A stretch of 64,000 nucleotides of DNA from Alkalibacterium sp. 20 (GCF_001885615.1 NZ_LSRN01000056.1:1-64000); one strand, 5' to 3'; numbered from the stretch's first letter, positions 28,638 through 42,674 are shown. Program-made: numbers and translations. The notes: generated by a model from the letters alone, not told the origin.

Positions 28638-29705
28638 CTTGAATTGTAAAATTAAGCTAGACGAATAAAAAAGCCATTTGTGGTACACTCATTCCAAAAT
28701 TAACAACCACGAAAATTAGGAGAGTGACCACAAATGGCCTACACCCATCTTACCATGGAAGAACTCGGATGGATAGATACGTATCTTACTATTGGATTAT
28801 CTGCTCCAGAAATAAGTAATAGGTTGGGACGTTCAAAACAACCGATTTATAACGTCATACATTTTCTTGACGAAGGCAACACGATTCAAGACTATTACCG
28901 TCGGTATAAAGAAAACAAGAAGAGCTGCGGCGTTAATAATAAAGAATTGCCAGAAGATCAAGTTGCTTATATCAAAGAAAAAGTAGCTGACAACTGGACG
29001 CCAGATGTCATTATCGGTAGATCGGAAATAAAGATTGAGTGCTCAATTAGAACCCTTTATCGTCGCTTTAAAGATAGTGATGTGTTTGATGTAACCACGT
29101 TACCTATGAAAGGAAAGCGCAAACCTAACGGTCATAAAGAAAAACGCGGGAAACAAGCATTTAGACGACAACTTAAAGATCGGAAAAAAGAATACCCTGA
29201 TTTCGTAAACGAGTTTGGGCATCTAGAAGGAGATACCATTGTTGGTTTAAATCACAAAAGTGCCGTGATTACCTTATTCGAACGCCTTTCTAAGCTCATC
29301 ATTACTTTAAAACCTGATGGCCGAAAGGCCAAAGACATCGAAATGAGTCTTGATTTTTGGTTTCAGAACCTTCCGCTAAACTTGTTTAAATCCATTACCT
29401 TTGACTGTGGTAAAGAGTTTTCTAATTGGAAAACTATTAGTAACCATCATGACGTTTCTATATTTTTTGCGGATCCTGGCTGTCCTTCTCAGCGTGGACT
29501 GAATGAACAATCTAATGGTTTGCTTCGACGAGATGGTTTGTATAAGCAAATGGATTTTAACACCATTAACCAGGCGTTCGTTTCATCCATCGCTATTAAA
29601 AGAAACAAAATCCCTAGAAAATCTTTAAACTACAGAACGCCAATTGAAGTATTTTTGGGAAATGTACCAGATTGGAAATCGTCTAGCTTAATTTGACAAA
29701 CTAAA
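28638..29705 (+). mobile_element. IS30-family element, copy B (apparently intact)
   Basis: The 1068-bp element begins CTTGAATTGTAAAATTAAGC and ends with the imperfect complement finishing ACTAAA. It is flanked by GAA at 28635-28637 and 29706-29708, a 3-bp target duplication. Removing the element plus one GAA restores the HsdM reading frame exactly, which fixes the ends. It is in the same orientation as copy A, about 17 kb away. Confidence 0.93.
28734..29696 (+). CDS. IS30-family transposase
   Basis: The 320-residue DDE transposase has an N-terminal helix-turn-helix (ELGWIDTYLTIGLSAPEISNR-type, residues 10-35, then LGRSKQPIYNVIHFL). The catalytic core shows EFGHLEGDTIVG (first Asp near residue 165), FDCGKEFSNW (second) and the final Glu region RGLNEQSNGLLRRDG. 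A GGAG site precedes the ATG. It is intact, unlike copy A, so it could mobilise both elements. Confidence 0.93.
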   Translation: MAYTHLTMEELGWIDTYLTIGLSAPEISNRLGRSKQPIYNVIHFLDEGNTIQDYYRRYKENKKSCGVNNKELPEDQVAYIKEKVADNWTPDVIIGRSEIKIECSIRTLYRRFKDSDVFDVTTLPMKGKRKPNGHKEKRGKQAFRRQLKDRKKEYPDFVNEFGHLEGDTIVGLNHKSAVITLFERLSKLIITLKPDGRKAKDIEMSLDFWFQNLPLNLFKSITFDCGKEFSNWKTISNHHDVSIFFADPGCPSQRGLNEQSNGLLRRDGLYKQMDFNTINQAFVSSIAIKRNKIPRKSLNYRTPIEVFLGNVPDWKSSSLI

Positions 29706-29811
29706 GAATATAAAACCAAGAATAAAATCCTTATATTCATTTGCTTCAATCTTTGACCTCATTTGATTTGCAGATTCCCATATTGTAGCTGCAAGTTGCT
29801 GTTTATTCATA

Positions 29812-30027
29812 TCATTTTTCCTCTCTTTTCACGTAGATTAGTTCAATGTCATATCCCAAGCCATCCATCATTTGCACGAAAGTTTTATTCAATACCCCAT
29901 CACTCTTTTTCACAATACGATTTATATATTGACCTGTCTTGCCAATTTTTTCAGCAAGACCCACCTGAGTAGTATCATTTTCCAGACATTTCATTTTTAT
30001 ATCCTTTTCAATATTATTTAATATCAT
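29812..30027 (-). CDS. XRE-family helix-turn-helix regulator of the hsdM locus
   Basis: The 71-residue protein is almost entirely one Cro/C1-type helix-turn-helix (TQVGLAEKIGKTGQYINRIV) followed by a short tail. I chose the ATG at 30027 because GGAGG lies 6 bases upstream. Its stop is one base from the hsdM start (TGATATG), so the two are coupled. Small XRE proteins in this position commonly regulate type I restriction genes. An inverted repeat in its promoter is a likely autoregulatory site. Confidence 0.8.
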   Translation of the reverse strand: MILNNIEKDIKMKCLENDTTQVGLAEKIGKTGQYINRIVKKSDGVLNKTFVQMMDGLGYDIELIYVKREEK

Positions 30028-30046
30028 CTTTGTCCTCCATTTCCAC

Positions 30047-30070
30047 ACTAGGGTATTCTAGTATTGTCAA
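30047..30070 (-). promoter_or_regulatory. Promoter/operator of the XRE-hsdM unit
   Basis: TTGACA (minus strand, 30065-30070) is followed by the inverted repeat ACTAG-aatacc-CTAGT at 30047-30062, in the -35 to -10 spacer. It is well placed for repression by the XRE protein. The -10 box is weak. Confidence 0.5.
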
Positions 30071-30256
30071 ACTTTGATTTCACGTTTATACTACAACACA
30101 TTATTGGTTGGATTTCAGCACAAAAAAGATGATTTTATAAATATAATAGATTTTTTACATTTTGTAATTATAAAGCCATCTACAAAGTCCACATATTTCA
30201 ATCCTATCCCCACATCCTGTCCGTTTTAGTTATGCCAACTCATCATCAACTTTATA

Positions 30257-30307
30257 GTCATTTTGTCAACTCGCCACATTTTTGACAGTCATTTCGTCAA
30301 CTCACCA
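30257..30307. repeat. Two direct repeats in the intergenic region beside rlmD
   Basis: The 20-base units GTCATTTTGTCAACTCGCCA (30257-30276) and GTCATTTCGTCAACTCACCA (30288-30307) differ at two positions and lie 31 bases apart. A partial match (CATTTTGTCAAATCGAC) is near 12875. They may be island-end or protein-binding repeats; function unknown. The rest of 30071-30370 shows nothing else. Confidence 0.6.
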
Positions 30308-30370
30308 AGCAAATATCCATCTTATCTACTCAACCTTGCATCATGTCCATCTTGGATATGTTCTCACAAT

Positions 30371-30426
30371 AAAAAATCCGTGACCATGAGCCTGCATTGA
30401 ATACAAGTTCAAAATCACGGAAATCC
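30371..30426 (-). terminator. Terminator downstream of rlmD
   Basis: TCCGTGA, a long loop with weak pairing and TCACGGA followed by TTTTTTATT lies 25 bases past the rlmD stop on the minus strand. Confidence 0.6.
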
Positions 30427-30451
30427 TATTATATCAAGCCTTTTCTACTCT

Positions 30452-31843
30452 CTACTTCTCTACCCTTGACATCAACACTACCGTCTCGACGTGACTCGTT
30501 TGTGGGAACATGTCTACTGGTTGTACTTTCTCGACAGTGTAGCCACCTGCAACCAATAAGGCCAGATCGCGTGCCAGGGTCGATGGGTTACAACTGACGT
30601 AAATCATTTTCTCCGGCTGCATTTCAAGTACGGCATCGATGAACTGTCCTTCGAGTCCTTTTCTTGGAGGATCGACAACAAGTAAGTCCGCTTTGCGACC
30701 TTGGTTGCTCCATTCCAACATGACTTCTTCAGCTGCTCCGACTTGATACGTCACGTTTTCAATGCCATTAAGTTCAGCATTGCGTTTTGCATCTTCGACA
30801 GCCGGTTCGATGAGTTCGATCCCGTAAACCTTTTTAGCTTTTTCAGCTAACGCCAGTGTAATCGTTCCGATACCACAATAAGCATCGATCACGGTTTCTT
30901 CTCCAGTCAGTTCAGCGAACTCCAATACTTTGCTGTACAGGATTTCTGCTTGTAAAGTATTGACCTGGAAGAAAGAACGATGGGAAATTTCAAATGTGTG
31001 ACCCAGTAATTTATCCTGGTATTTGTCTTCACCATGAAGCACAATGACTTCCTGACCGAGAATAACATTTGTCCGTTTGTGGTTCACGTTCTGGATAATA
31101 CTGACCACTTCAGGGAGCGCCTCAAGGATATCCGGAACAATTTTGCTGAGTGGGAACAGTTTAGCCGTCCGAGTGACCAGGACGATCATCAGTTCTCCGG
31201 TATGATAACCGCGGCGAACAAGGATGTGACGCAGGTTCCCAATGTTTTCTTTTTCATTGTAAGGTTTGACGTTATACTTACGCATGATGTCACGGACCGC
31301 TACCACGGCTTTGTCGATCTCAGGATCTTGGATTTTGAAGTCTTCCATTGGGATCAGGTCATGGCTGTTCTTTCTGAAAAAGCCGGTTTCCAATTTCCCG
31401 TTGTATTTTCGGACAGGTATTTGGGCTTTGTTACGGTAACCGAAAGGATTTTCCATTCCAATGACGTTTTCAACTTTAGCATCCGGTAATTTTCCGATTT
31501 TTTGCAGAACAGTCTCAACCTGATTCTTTTTGAATTTCAGTTGTGCTTTATATGATAAATGCTGTAATGGCATAGTACCTGTTTGAGCATAGGCCCTATC
31601 TGTGATTTCCACGCGGTCTGGACTCTGACTAATAATTTTCTTCAGTTTCCCAATTCCGAAAGATTTCCCGATTTTGATTACTTTAAACTCAATTGTTTCA
31701 CCGACAAGGGCTCCTTCAATAAATAGTGGATAGTGCTCCATCTTGGCTACACCGAGTCCTTCATGTGTTAGATCGATGATTTCTCCCTGATAGGTTTCAT
31801 TTTTTTCTACTGGTACTTTGAAATTTTCTTTGTTATTACTCAT
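30452..31843 (-). CDS. rlmD: 23S rRNA (uracil-5-)-methyltransferase
   Basis: The 463-residue RumA/RlmCD-type enzyme makes 5-methyluridine in 23S rRNA. A TRAM RNA-binding domain covers residues 10-65. The catalytic domain shows SFFQVNTLQAE, DAYCGIGTITLALAEKAK near 320, VDPPRKGLEG and the nucleophile Cys in YVSCNPSTLARD near 420. The Fe-S cysteines of E. coli RlmD are absent (GTMPLQHLS at the usual CGGC position), as common in Gram-positives, where one enzyme can modify both U747 and U1939. It lies downstream of dgkB, about 100 bases away. Confidence 0.93.
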   Translation of the reverse strand: MSNNKENFKVPVEKNETYQGEIIDLTHEGLGVAKMEHYPLFIEGALVGETIEFKVIKIGKSFGIGKLKKIISQSPDRVEITDRAYAQTGTMPLQHLSYKAQLKFKKNQVETVLQKIGKLPDAKVENVIGMENPFGYRNKAQIPVRKYNGKLETGFFRKNSHDLIPMEDFKIQDPEIDKAVVAVRDIMRKYNVKPYNEKENIGNLRHILVRRGYHTGELMIVLVTRTAKLFPLSKIVPDILEALPEVVSIIQNVNHKRTNVILGQEVIVLHGEDKYQDKLLGHTFEISHRSFFQVNTLQAEILYSKVLEFAELTGEETVIDAYCGIGTITLALAEKAKKVYGIELIEPAVEDAKRNAELNGIENVTYQVGAAEEVMLEWSNQGRKADLLVVDPPRKGLEGQFIDAVLEMQPEKMIYVSCNPSTLARDLALLVAGGYTVEKVQPVDMFPQTSHVETVVLMSRVEK

Positions 31844-31906
31844 TTTATTTCTCCTTTTTCGTTCTAGATTACTTTACTGTCTAACTTAGATTATACAGGT
31901 TAGGCG

Positions 31907-31940
31907 TGAAAAATTAAAACGCACAGTCCAAACTGTGCGC
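31907..31940 (-). terminator. Terminator of dgkB
   Basis: GCGCACAGT-ttgg-ACTGTGCGTTTTAATTTTT on the minus strand immediately follows the dgkB stop. Confidence 0.8.
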
Positions 31941-31945
31941 TTCAA

Positions 31946-32962
31946 TTATTCTTCTTCGTTATTCTCTAATTTTGACACCTGTTTTATAAAATCTTCTTCT
32001 TTTTCTTCAGTCATCAAGTCATGTGTGTTGATGGATAGATGCATACGGTCCAAATCCGTGACGATTTCCAAATGCTGCTGGTACATACTAAATTCAGCCG
32101 GGGCATCACCACCGTATTCACCGTCAATATTAATCATGAGCTGCTGGTTGTTTTGTGTTTCTGCTTTGACATAACTCGTTTTTTTGTACAAGACTTTTGG
32201 ATGATGGATGTGTTTACCATCATTCATGAGCATCGTGATCAGTCTCAATATTTCAGCAATGTTCGTTGTTTTGACAATGATCAGCGTGAATTGTCCGTCA
32301 CCCAATGTCTTGTCGGGCGCGATTTTTTCAAATCCGCCAACTGAATTGGTTAGTGCCACAAAGACTAAGGAAGCTACACCTTCGTATACACCATCATCAT
32401 AAGTTATTTTAACGGGGACCTTACCGACTCGGGGCAAAAGTTCTGCCCCTTTCACGAAATAAGCGAGTGATCCAAAAAGTGATTTCATATTAGCTGGGAC
32501 CTCATAAGTCACTTCCGTCAAAAAGCCTGCAGCGCCGATATTCATGAAAAACTTGTTTTCGGAGCTTGTTTTAACTTTTCCGATATCCATATGAACGGTT
32601 TGACCTTTATGAATCAGCTGAGCAGCTTTTACAAAATCGTAGCGCGGAATCATTAATGCGCGTGCATAATCATTGGTTGTGCCTGCTGGTATGATTGCCA
32701 GTTTGGGACGAGGTTCATATGGCGAGATTCCATTAATCACTTCATTGATCGTCCCGTCTCCACCCGCTGCCACAATAAGATCAAAACCATCTTTTGTGCA
32801 CCGATCAGCTTCTTCTTGAGCACTTAGAGGTTCCGGTGTTGTACAAAAAGCACTGGTATCATATCCCGCTTTTTCATATTCGATTAAAATATCTGGTATT
32901 TGTTTTTTTAATAGTTCACGACCGGATGTCGGATTATAAATCACTCTAGCGCGTTTTCTCAC
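31946..32962 (-). CDS. dgkB: Diacylglycerol kinase
   Basis: The 338-residue soluble lipid kinase returns diacylglycerol released by LtaS to phosphatidic acid. The N-terminal nucleotide-binding domain has YNPTSGRE, VAAGGDGTINEVINGI near residue 65 and PAGTTNDYARAL near 95. The C-terminal beta-sandwich ends in an acidic tail. It follows gatB closely in the conserved gat-dgkB-rlmD order. Confidence 0.93.
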   Translation of the reverse strand: MRKRARVIYNPTSGRELLKKQIPDILIEYEKAGYDTSAFCTTPEPLSAQEEADRCTKDGFDLIVAAGGDGTINEVINGISPYEPRPKLAIIPAGTTNDYARALMIPRYDFVKAAQLIHKGQTVHMDIGKVKTSSENKFFMNIGAAGFLTEVTYEVPANMKSLFGSLAYFVKGAELLPRVGKVPVKITYDDGVYEGVASLVFVALTNSVGGFEKIAPDKTLGDGQFTLIIVKTTNIAEILRLITMLMNDGKHIHHPKVLYKKTSYVKAETQNNQQLMINIDGEYGGDAPAEFSMYQQHLEIVTDLDRMHLSINTHDLMTEEKEEDFIKQVSKLENNEEE

Positions 32963-32991
32963 CGTCCATCCACCCCCTTTTCCAGCTAACC

Positions 32992-34425
32992 TTAACGTTT
33001 ATCCATTTCTTCTTTGAGAAGTTTGTTCACAACGCCCGGGTTGGCTTTCCCTCTAGTTTGTTTCATGACACTTCCAACCAAGAAACCTAAAGCGCGGTCT
33101 TTACCGTTCTTATAATCCTCAATGGATTGTTCGTTATTATCTAATGTTTCTGAAATGATGGGTAAGAGTTTAGCTGGATCACTTAATTGGACCCACCCTT
33201 TTTCCTCGACCAACGCTTTAACATCATCACTGCCGTTAGTAATCAGTTCTTTGAATACTTTTTTTGCAATCTTGGAAGAAATAGTCCCATCCTCAATCAA
33301 GGTGATCATTTCAGCCAATGCTTTGGGTGTCAGTTTTGTTTCTGAAAATTCCAGATGCTCACTGTTCAAGTAGGCAGACACTTCACCCATCAGCCAATTG
33401 GACACCTGTTTAGGATCGGCAGCGTAGTCGACTGTTTCCTGGAAGAAATCCGACATTTCAACAGTCGCGGTCAACACGCCTGCATCATATTCAGGCAAGC
33501 TGTAGTCATTAATATATCTTGACTGACGTTCTTTCGGCATTTCTGGAAGGGATGCTCTGACATCATTTATCCAGTCTTCACTGATTTTTAGGTTAGGAAT
33601 GTCTGGTTCAGGGAAATAACGATAATCACTGGAACCTTCTTTGACACGCATCAAGATAGTTTCTCCGGTCGTTTCGTCGAAACGGCGTGTTTCCTGTTGA
33701 AGTATTCCACCAGCATTCAAGATTTTTTCTTGTCTGACAATCTCATGTTCCAAACCTTTTCTCACGTTGTTGAAGGAGTTCAAGTTTTTAAGTTCGGTTT
33801 TCGTTCCAAACTCTTCCTGGCCAAAAGGTCGCAGTGAAATGTTGGCATCACAGCGCATAGATCCTTCCTGCATCTTGACATCAGACACTTTAGTGAATTG
33901 AATCAGCTGTTTTATTGTATCCAAGTATGCTTGTGCTTCTTCAGGTGAGCGCATATCCGCTTCTGATACGATTTCTATTAACGGCGTGCCTTGACGATTC
34001 AAATCAACAAATGAAGAGCCGTTATCCCCGTGGGTATTTTTCCCTGCATCTTCTTCTAGATGCACACGTTCGATACGGATTTTTTTCTTTTCACCTTTGA
34101 CATCAATCTCGATCCATCCGTCAAAGCCGATGGGTTTATCAAACTGAGAAATTTGATATGCTTTTGGATTATCTGGATAGAAATAATTTTTGCGGTCAAA
34201 TTTCGTATAATCAGCTATTCCACAGTTTAATGTCAAAGCTGCCCTCATGCCAAATTCAATGGCACGTTTATTTACGACGGGCAAGACCCCTGGGTGTCCC
34301 CAGTCGATTACATTTGTATTTGTGTTAGGTTCTGCACCAAAATGAGCGGGTGATGGGGAGAACATTTTAGAATCGGTTTTTAATTCCACATGCACTTCCA
34401 GGCCTATAACTGGTTCTAAATTCAT
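32992..34425 (-). CDS. gatB: Asp-tRNA(Asn)/Glu-tRNA(Gln) amidotransferase subunit B
   Basis: The 477-residue tRNA-binding and kinase subunit starts [16 protein letters not shown]. It carries the GatB cradle motifs ([45 protein letters not shown]) and a C-terminal YqeY-like tail domain from about residue 330. It activates the side chain of mischarged Glu/Asp for amidation. It begins 3 bases after the gatA stop. Confidence 0.97.
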   Translation of the reverse strand: MNLEPVIGLEVHVELKTDSKMFSPSPAHFGAEPNTNTNVIDWGHPGVLPVVNKRAIEFGMRAALTLNCGIADYTKFDRKNYFYPDNPKAYQISQFDKPIGFDGWIEIDVKGEKKKIRIERVHLEEDAGKNTHGDNGSSFVDLNRQGTPLIEIVSEADMRSPEEAQAYLDTIKQLIQFTKVSDVKMQEGSMRCDANISLRPFGQEEFGTKTELKNLNSFNNVRKGLEHEIVRQEKILNAGGILQQETRRFDETTGETILMRVKEGSSDYRYFPEPDIPNLKISEDWINDVRASLPEMPKERQSRYINDYSLPEYDAGVLTATVEMSDFFQETVDYAADPKQVSNWLMGEVSAYLNSEHLEFSETKLTPKALAEMITLIEDGTISSKIAKKVFKELITNGSDDVKALVEEKGWVQLSDPAKLLPIISETLDNNEQSIEDYKNGKDRALGFLVGSVMKQTRGKANPGVVNKLLKEEMDKR

Positions 34426-34428
34426 CGC

Positions 34429-35895
34429 TTATTCTCCTCCTCTAAATGATGGTTTTTTTGTATGATAATCGTTTTCTTTTTCAAAAGCATAAGCGGTTCT
34501 GTAAATTGTTTTTTCATCGAAATGTTTGCCGATTATCTGCATCCCGACGGGCATATTATTTGAAAATCCGCAGGGAATGGATAGTGAAGGCACACCAGCT
34601 AAGTTGACCGGAACCGTTAATATGTCAGACATATACATGGCAAGCGGATCTTTGATTTTCCCACCAATCTCAAAAGCAGTCGTTGTCGTTGTCGGTGCAA
34701 CTATTACATCGACATCTTCAAATACTTTTTCAAAGTCTTGTCTGATCAAGGTACGGGCTTGAGCTGCTTTTTTAAAGTGAGCGTCATAAAATCCTGAACT
34801 TAAAGAGAATGTTCCCAGCATGATACGACGTTTGACTTCTTTACCGAATCCTTCTGAACGTGATTTGATATAGATATCTTCAAGGGATTCGATTTTTTCT
34901 GAACGGTAACCATAACGAATACCGTCGAAACGCTGCAAGTTACTAGATGCTTCTGATGAGGCAATGATATAGTAAGCAGGAATACCATATTCGGAATGTG
35001 GCAAGCTAACTTCTACAATTTCTGCTCCCATTTTTTCATAGAAATCAAGGGCTTGACGGACAGATTCGATCACGCCCGGTTCTTGTGCGTCTTCATGGAA
35101 GTATTCTTTCGGTACCCCAATGCGTAATCCTTTGACCCCTTTATCGATATCCTCGGTAAAATCAGGTGTATCCCCTTGGTAAGAAGTTGAATCCTTCTCA
35201 TCTGTGCCACTGATTGCATTCAAGACGAGTGCGTTATCTTTGACTGTACGCGTAAAGGGACCAATTTGATCTAGACTGGAAGCAAATGCAATAAGACCAT
35301 AACGGGACACGCGACCATATGTAGGTTTCATGCCTACAAGTCCGGTAAAGGCTGCCGGTTCTCGAACCGATCCCCCCGTATCTGAACCGAGAGAGACAGG
35401 CACTAAACCGGCCGCTACGGCTGCAGCTGAGCCACCTGATGAACCGCCTGGTACTTTCGTTAAATCCCATGGGTTGCGTGTTATTTGAAAGGCAGAGTTC
35501 TCTGTAGACCCACCCATCGCAAATTCATCCATATTCAATTTTCCGACCATGATCATACCAGCCTGCTTTAATTTTTCAATAACCGTCGCGTCATAAACCG
35601 GGACGAAGTCTTCCAGCATTTTCGAAGCTGCTGTTGTTTTGATACCTTTGGTAGAAATATTATCTTTGATCCCAATAGGTAAGCCACTCAAGACATTGTT
35701 TTCATCAATACCCTGTTCATCCATTTCCTTGGCAGCTGCTAGAGCTTCTTCTTTACTTAATGTTAAAAAAGCCCCCACTTGTTCATCTGTTTGAGCAATA
35801 TTCTCATAAACAGATTCCATCAATTCAACCGCTGTGAGTTCTTTACTTACCAGTTTTTCGTGTAATTCTTCTAAAGTATAATCCAAGAAATCCAT
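34429..35895 (-). CDS. gatA: Amidotransferase subunit A (glutaminase)
   Basis: The 488-residue amidase-signature enzyme releases ammonia from glutamine for GatB. The Ser-cisSer-Lys triad is visible: Lys in [10 protein letters not shown] near residue 77 and the two Ser in [14 protein letters not shown] and [13 protein letters not shown] near 150-175. It overlaps the gatC stop by one base. Confidence 0.97.
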   Translation of the reverse strand: MDFLDYTLEELHEKLVSKELTAVELMESVYENIAQTDEQVGAFLTLSKEEALAAAKEMDEQGIDENNVLSGLPIGIKDNISTKGIKTTAASKMLEDFVPVYDATVIEKLKQAGMIMVGKLNMDEFAMGGSTENSAFQITRNPWDLTKVPGGSSGGSAAAVAAGLVPVSLGSDTGGSVREPAAFTGLVGMKPTYGRVSRYGLIAFASSLDQIGPFTRTVKDNALVLNAISGTDEKDSTSYQGDTPDFTEDIDKGVKGLRIGVPKEYFHEDAQEPGVIESVRQALDFYEKMGAEIVEVSLPHSEYGIPAYYIIASSEASSNLQRFDGIRYGYRSEKIESLEDIYIKSRSEGFGKEVKRRIMLGTFSLSSGFYDAHFKKAAQARTLIRQDFEKVFEDVDVIVAPTTTTTAFEIGGKIKDPLAMYMSDILTVPVNLAGVPSLSIPCGFSNNMPVGMQIIGKHFDEKTIYRTAYAFEKENDYHTKKPSFRGGE

Positions 35896-36200
35896 TATGC
35901 TTCACTCCCCCCGTTATCAAACATGGCAGGCACTTCAATGTAGCCATCTTTTCGTGTTTTGACATTTTTAAATAAGTCTTCTCTATCCGTTCCTTTTTGA
36001 ACAACGTCTTCTCTCCAAACGTTTGTCTGAGGAAGACCGTGATAGGTTCCTTCGACACCTTCTGTATCCAGGGCATCTAGTTTTTCTACCATTTCTACAA
36101 TTTGATCCAACTCTTTTGTAATAGAGTCAATCGTACTATCATCAAATTCCAGCTTTGCCAGTTTGGCTACTTGTTTGACTGTTTCTTCATTTATCGCCAT
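35895..36200 (-). CDS. gatC: Amidotransferase subunit C
   Basis: The 101-residue subunit stabilises the GatA-GatB interface. It matches the family in length and in [34 protein letters not shown] and the C-terminal [12 protein letters not shown]. First gene of gatCAB, about 40 bases downstream of camS. Confidence 0.95.
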   Translation of the reverse strand: MAINEETVKQVAKLAKLEFDDSTIDSITKELDQIVEMVEKLDALDTEGVEGTYHGLPQTNVWREDVVQKGTDREDLFKNVKTRKDGYIEVPAMFDNGGSEA

Positions 36201-36239
36201 GTTATCTATCCTTTCGTCTGCTAGTTATTTTATCTGCAT

Positions 36240-37460
36240 TTAATTAAAGATATAAACCTCATAATCTTCTTGTTCTGCTTCTCTATCAAGATAAGACTCC
36301 ATGCCATTTAAAGACTCGACATTGATTTGAGTTGGCACATTATTGGGTAAATATGTTTTGCCCGCTTCGTTTAAAAACTGGGTAAAGGCAATCATTTCTC
36401 CTTTGCCATAGAACTGAGTAGTGATCGTGATCTCTAAATTCATTAACTGGTCTTCTACATAATGACCCAGTCCGGTTACGCCACTTACATTCGGGAAAAA
36501 CCCTTCGACTTCGGATCTGAAGTTAGCAAAGTTATTGCCTTCAGCGCTCTGCATGCCTTCTAAAGGAAAGACCAGACGATCTTCATTTATATTCTCCCAG
36601 TTAGACACACTGGTATTTCCATTTTCAACAAAGCCCACTGAAACATAAGTTCCTGGTGCCAAGTCATCTTGTGTTGATTGTTCGTATAAACCTATGAATA
36701 TTGGAATCTCTTCTAAGCCTTCACTATTGCGCATGCGTGAGATGACTTTATCTGCCATCTCCTTGCCGGCATCCAGTAACTCATCAGATGGGATGGGTTG
36801 CTGTAAGCGCGTCCCAATATCATCTCTATAATAATCGATTTGATTCAATGCGAGTCCGACACTGACTCCGGCCAGTTCCAATCCTTCTTCCGTTTGTTTG
36901 TAATAGTTCTGTTCAAGCACCGAACTCAGATAATTCGGATTACGTTCTGCCGGATCAAAGGTATTATTAGATGGAGGATTCAGCCCCTGATTTTGTTCAT
37001 CTATTTCTGCTTCTTCTATTTCTACTTCTTCTACATCCTCTTCATCATCTTCGTCGGGCACCTGTTCTCTCCCTAACCAGTTTGTGACCAGCGAAGAAGT
37101 TAAGAACTGACCTTCCTGAAAGAAATGGCTGTCCGTTGGGAAATATGCCTGGGAGTGACGCATCAAGTCTGTTTCAAACGTCCGTATATTGATGTTTGAA
37201 TTAAGACTGCGTGTGATCCCTCTATTTTGACTTGGCGCGTATGTGCCGTCTTCAGTGATCACCGGACGGTAATAATTTGAATCTACCTGCTCTTCAATGG
37301 TAGACGCTGCATCTTCATCCAGTTGATTTGATGCTTCGCCAGATTGTTCAACTTCCTCTTGGCCTGACTCATTTGGATCAACCGGATCTGGAAAGAAATC
37401 ACACGCCGAAAGAAATAAAGCCTGGGCAATTATCAAACTAAGAACTGTTTTCTTTTTCAC
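36240..37460 (-). CDS. camS: CamS-family sex-pheromone lipoprotein
   Basis: The 406-residue lipoprotein has its lipobox ending LSAC (Cys20). In this family the signal peptide is processed to pheromone-like peptides in some relatives. The mature domain shows RGITRSLNSNINIRTFETDLMR-type sequence near residue 90 and GVSVGLALNQIDYYRD near 205. An acidic insert (DEDDEEDVEEVEIEEAE) lies near residue 135. Position between ligA and gatC is the conserved order in bacilli. Confidence 0.9.
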   Translation of the reverse strand: MKKKTVLSLIIAQALFLSACDFFPDPVDPNESGQEEVEQSGEASNQLDEDAASTIEEQVDSNYYRPVITEDGTYAPSQNRGITRSLNSNINIRTFETDLMRHSQAYFPTDSHFFQEGQFLTSSLVTNWLGREQVPDEDDEEDVEEVEIEEAEIDEQNQGLNPPSNNTFDPAERNPNYLSSVLEQNYYKQTEEGLELAGVSVGLALNQIDYYRDDIGTRLQQPIPSDELLDAGKEMADKVISRMRNSEGLEEIPIFIGLYEQSTQDDLAPGTYVSVGFVENGNTSVSNWENINEDRLVFPLEGMQSAEGNNFANFRSEVEGFFPNVSGVTGLGHYVEDQLMNLEITITTQFYGKGEMIAFTQFLNEAGKTYLPNNVPTQINVESLNGMESYLDREAEQEDYEVYIFN

Positions 37461-37482
37461 TCGCTCTCACTCTCAATTCTAT

Positions 37483-41767
<4,285 letters not shown>

Positions 41768-41959
41768 CCTTTCAGGTGTTCATACATTGTTCCATTATAC
41801 AGAAAACCGAGCATTCTTTCCATACATCTTACTAGAGAATATGCACCGTAACAGTAACCATATACATATAATCGTTATGAATTCATACATTCTACCCTTT
41901 CGCTTATTTCCCGAGAACATTTTGCCCTGACTAAATTAAATTCTATATGCTTTCAGCCT

Positions 41960-41995
41960 ACAAAAAAACTCCATGCCTTTTAGCATAGAGTTTTA
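41960..41995 (-). terminator. Terminator of the GntR-PurK-like operon
   Basis: AAAACTCTATGC-taaaa-GGCATGGAGTTTTTTT on the minus strand lies just past the GntR stop. Confidence 0.85.
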
Positions 41996-42008
41996 CGAAC
42001 ACCACCTC

Positions 42009-42659
42009 TTATTCGTCCATACCTTGAATAAGATTGATAAGCAGCTGATTAAGCAAGATCCGAATTTCTCGTCTGGCATATGTGTAATTTTGTTCTTTGA
42101 TCCATTCCATTAATTTTTCATAATGCGTAATTTTAATCGCTCTGCTTTTTTGGAAAATAAGCGGTACTCGCTTTGAATCTTGATATAAACCAACCATCGT
42201 CTCAATAACTCGATCATTCATATAGGTGTTTGAATGATAACTGAGCAGCATTTTCCACAAGTCGATCTCAGCCGTTTCAAATTGGTTTGACTTGAGTGAT
42301 TTTGCAACTTTCAAGTCTGCTATCCTACCCGAAAAGGGTTCAGTGTCAATAACACACTCATCCAGCTGCAGCGTATAAAAAATGTGTTGGAGTAATGCTT
42401 CAAGAAAATAGATGCGTTCCTTCTGCTGACTTAGATCAAGCGGCTTCCCCCCCACAAACACACCTTTATTCGGAACTCGGTAAGCGTAGCCTTCTGCAAT
42501 TAATCGGTTGAGTGCTCGTCTTACTGGTGTGCGACTGATCTCAAGTTGTTCGGATATATCTAATTCTTTTATCTGTTTATCTTTTGTCCAATGTACAAAC
42601 ATTATTTCGTTTTTCATATAATCGTAGGCTTTAACTTCAACTTTATTCATTTTTTTCAT
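42009..42659 (-). CDS. GntR-family transcriptional regulator
   Basis: The 216-residue protein has an N-terminal winged helix (DISEQLEISRTPVRRALNRLIAEGYAY-type, residues 30-60) and an all-alpha FCD-like effector domain (residues about 85-210) with EIDLWKMLLSYHSNTYM and ARREIRILLNQLL. FCD regulators usually sense small organic acids or sugars. It is the last gene of a three-gene unit with 14-15-base gaps, so it probably controls the PurK-like and DUF2179 genes. Ligand unknown. Confidence 0.85.
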   Translation of the reverse strand: MKKMNKVEVKAYDYMKNEIMFVHWTKDKQIKELDISEQLEISRTPVRRALNRLIAEGYAYRVPNKGVFVGGKPLDLSQQKERIYFLEALLQHIFYTLQLDECVIDTEPFSGRIADLKVAKSLKSNQFETAEIDLWKMLLSYHSNTYMNDRVIETMVGLYQDSKRVPLIFQKSRAIKITHYEKLMEWIKEQNYTYARREIRILLNQLLINLIQGMDE

Positions 42660-42674
42660 GTGTACGTCCTTTAT

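Larger units (their letters stand above)
26696..29810 (-). pseudogene. hsdM: Type I restriction-modification methylase subunit, disrupted four times
   Basis: The intact gene would encode an N6-adenine methyltransferase subunit. It starts MNKQQLAATIWESANQM at 29810, just after the XRE stop. The IS30 element at 28638-29705 interrupts ILGFIF|YKFLSEKE and leaves a GAA duplication. Past it come KKAGEFYTPHEVS, YDPTSGSGSL (SAM motif I) and VVSNPPYSQKW (catalytic NPPY). A 7-T run (27565-27571) has lost one T, moving GIPTIVMVLKRNRP to another frame. A second shift near 26980 separates SFTFSQE from NVKLADKYKAYQ. The C-terminus is cut after EKRLTEI and fused to a CPBP fragment; no hsdS or hsdR is present. 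Confidence 0.9.

Noticed and set aside
30257-30307. CRISPR array
   Set aside because: Only two imperfect repeats with one short spacer, no palindromic character and no cas genes.
31034-31489. 151-codon plus-strand frame
   Set aside because: It is a shadow of rlmD on the opposite strand.
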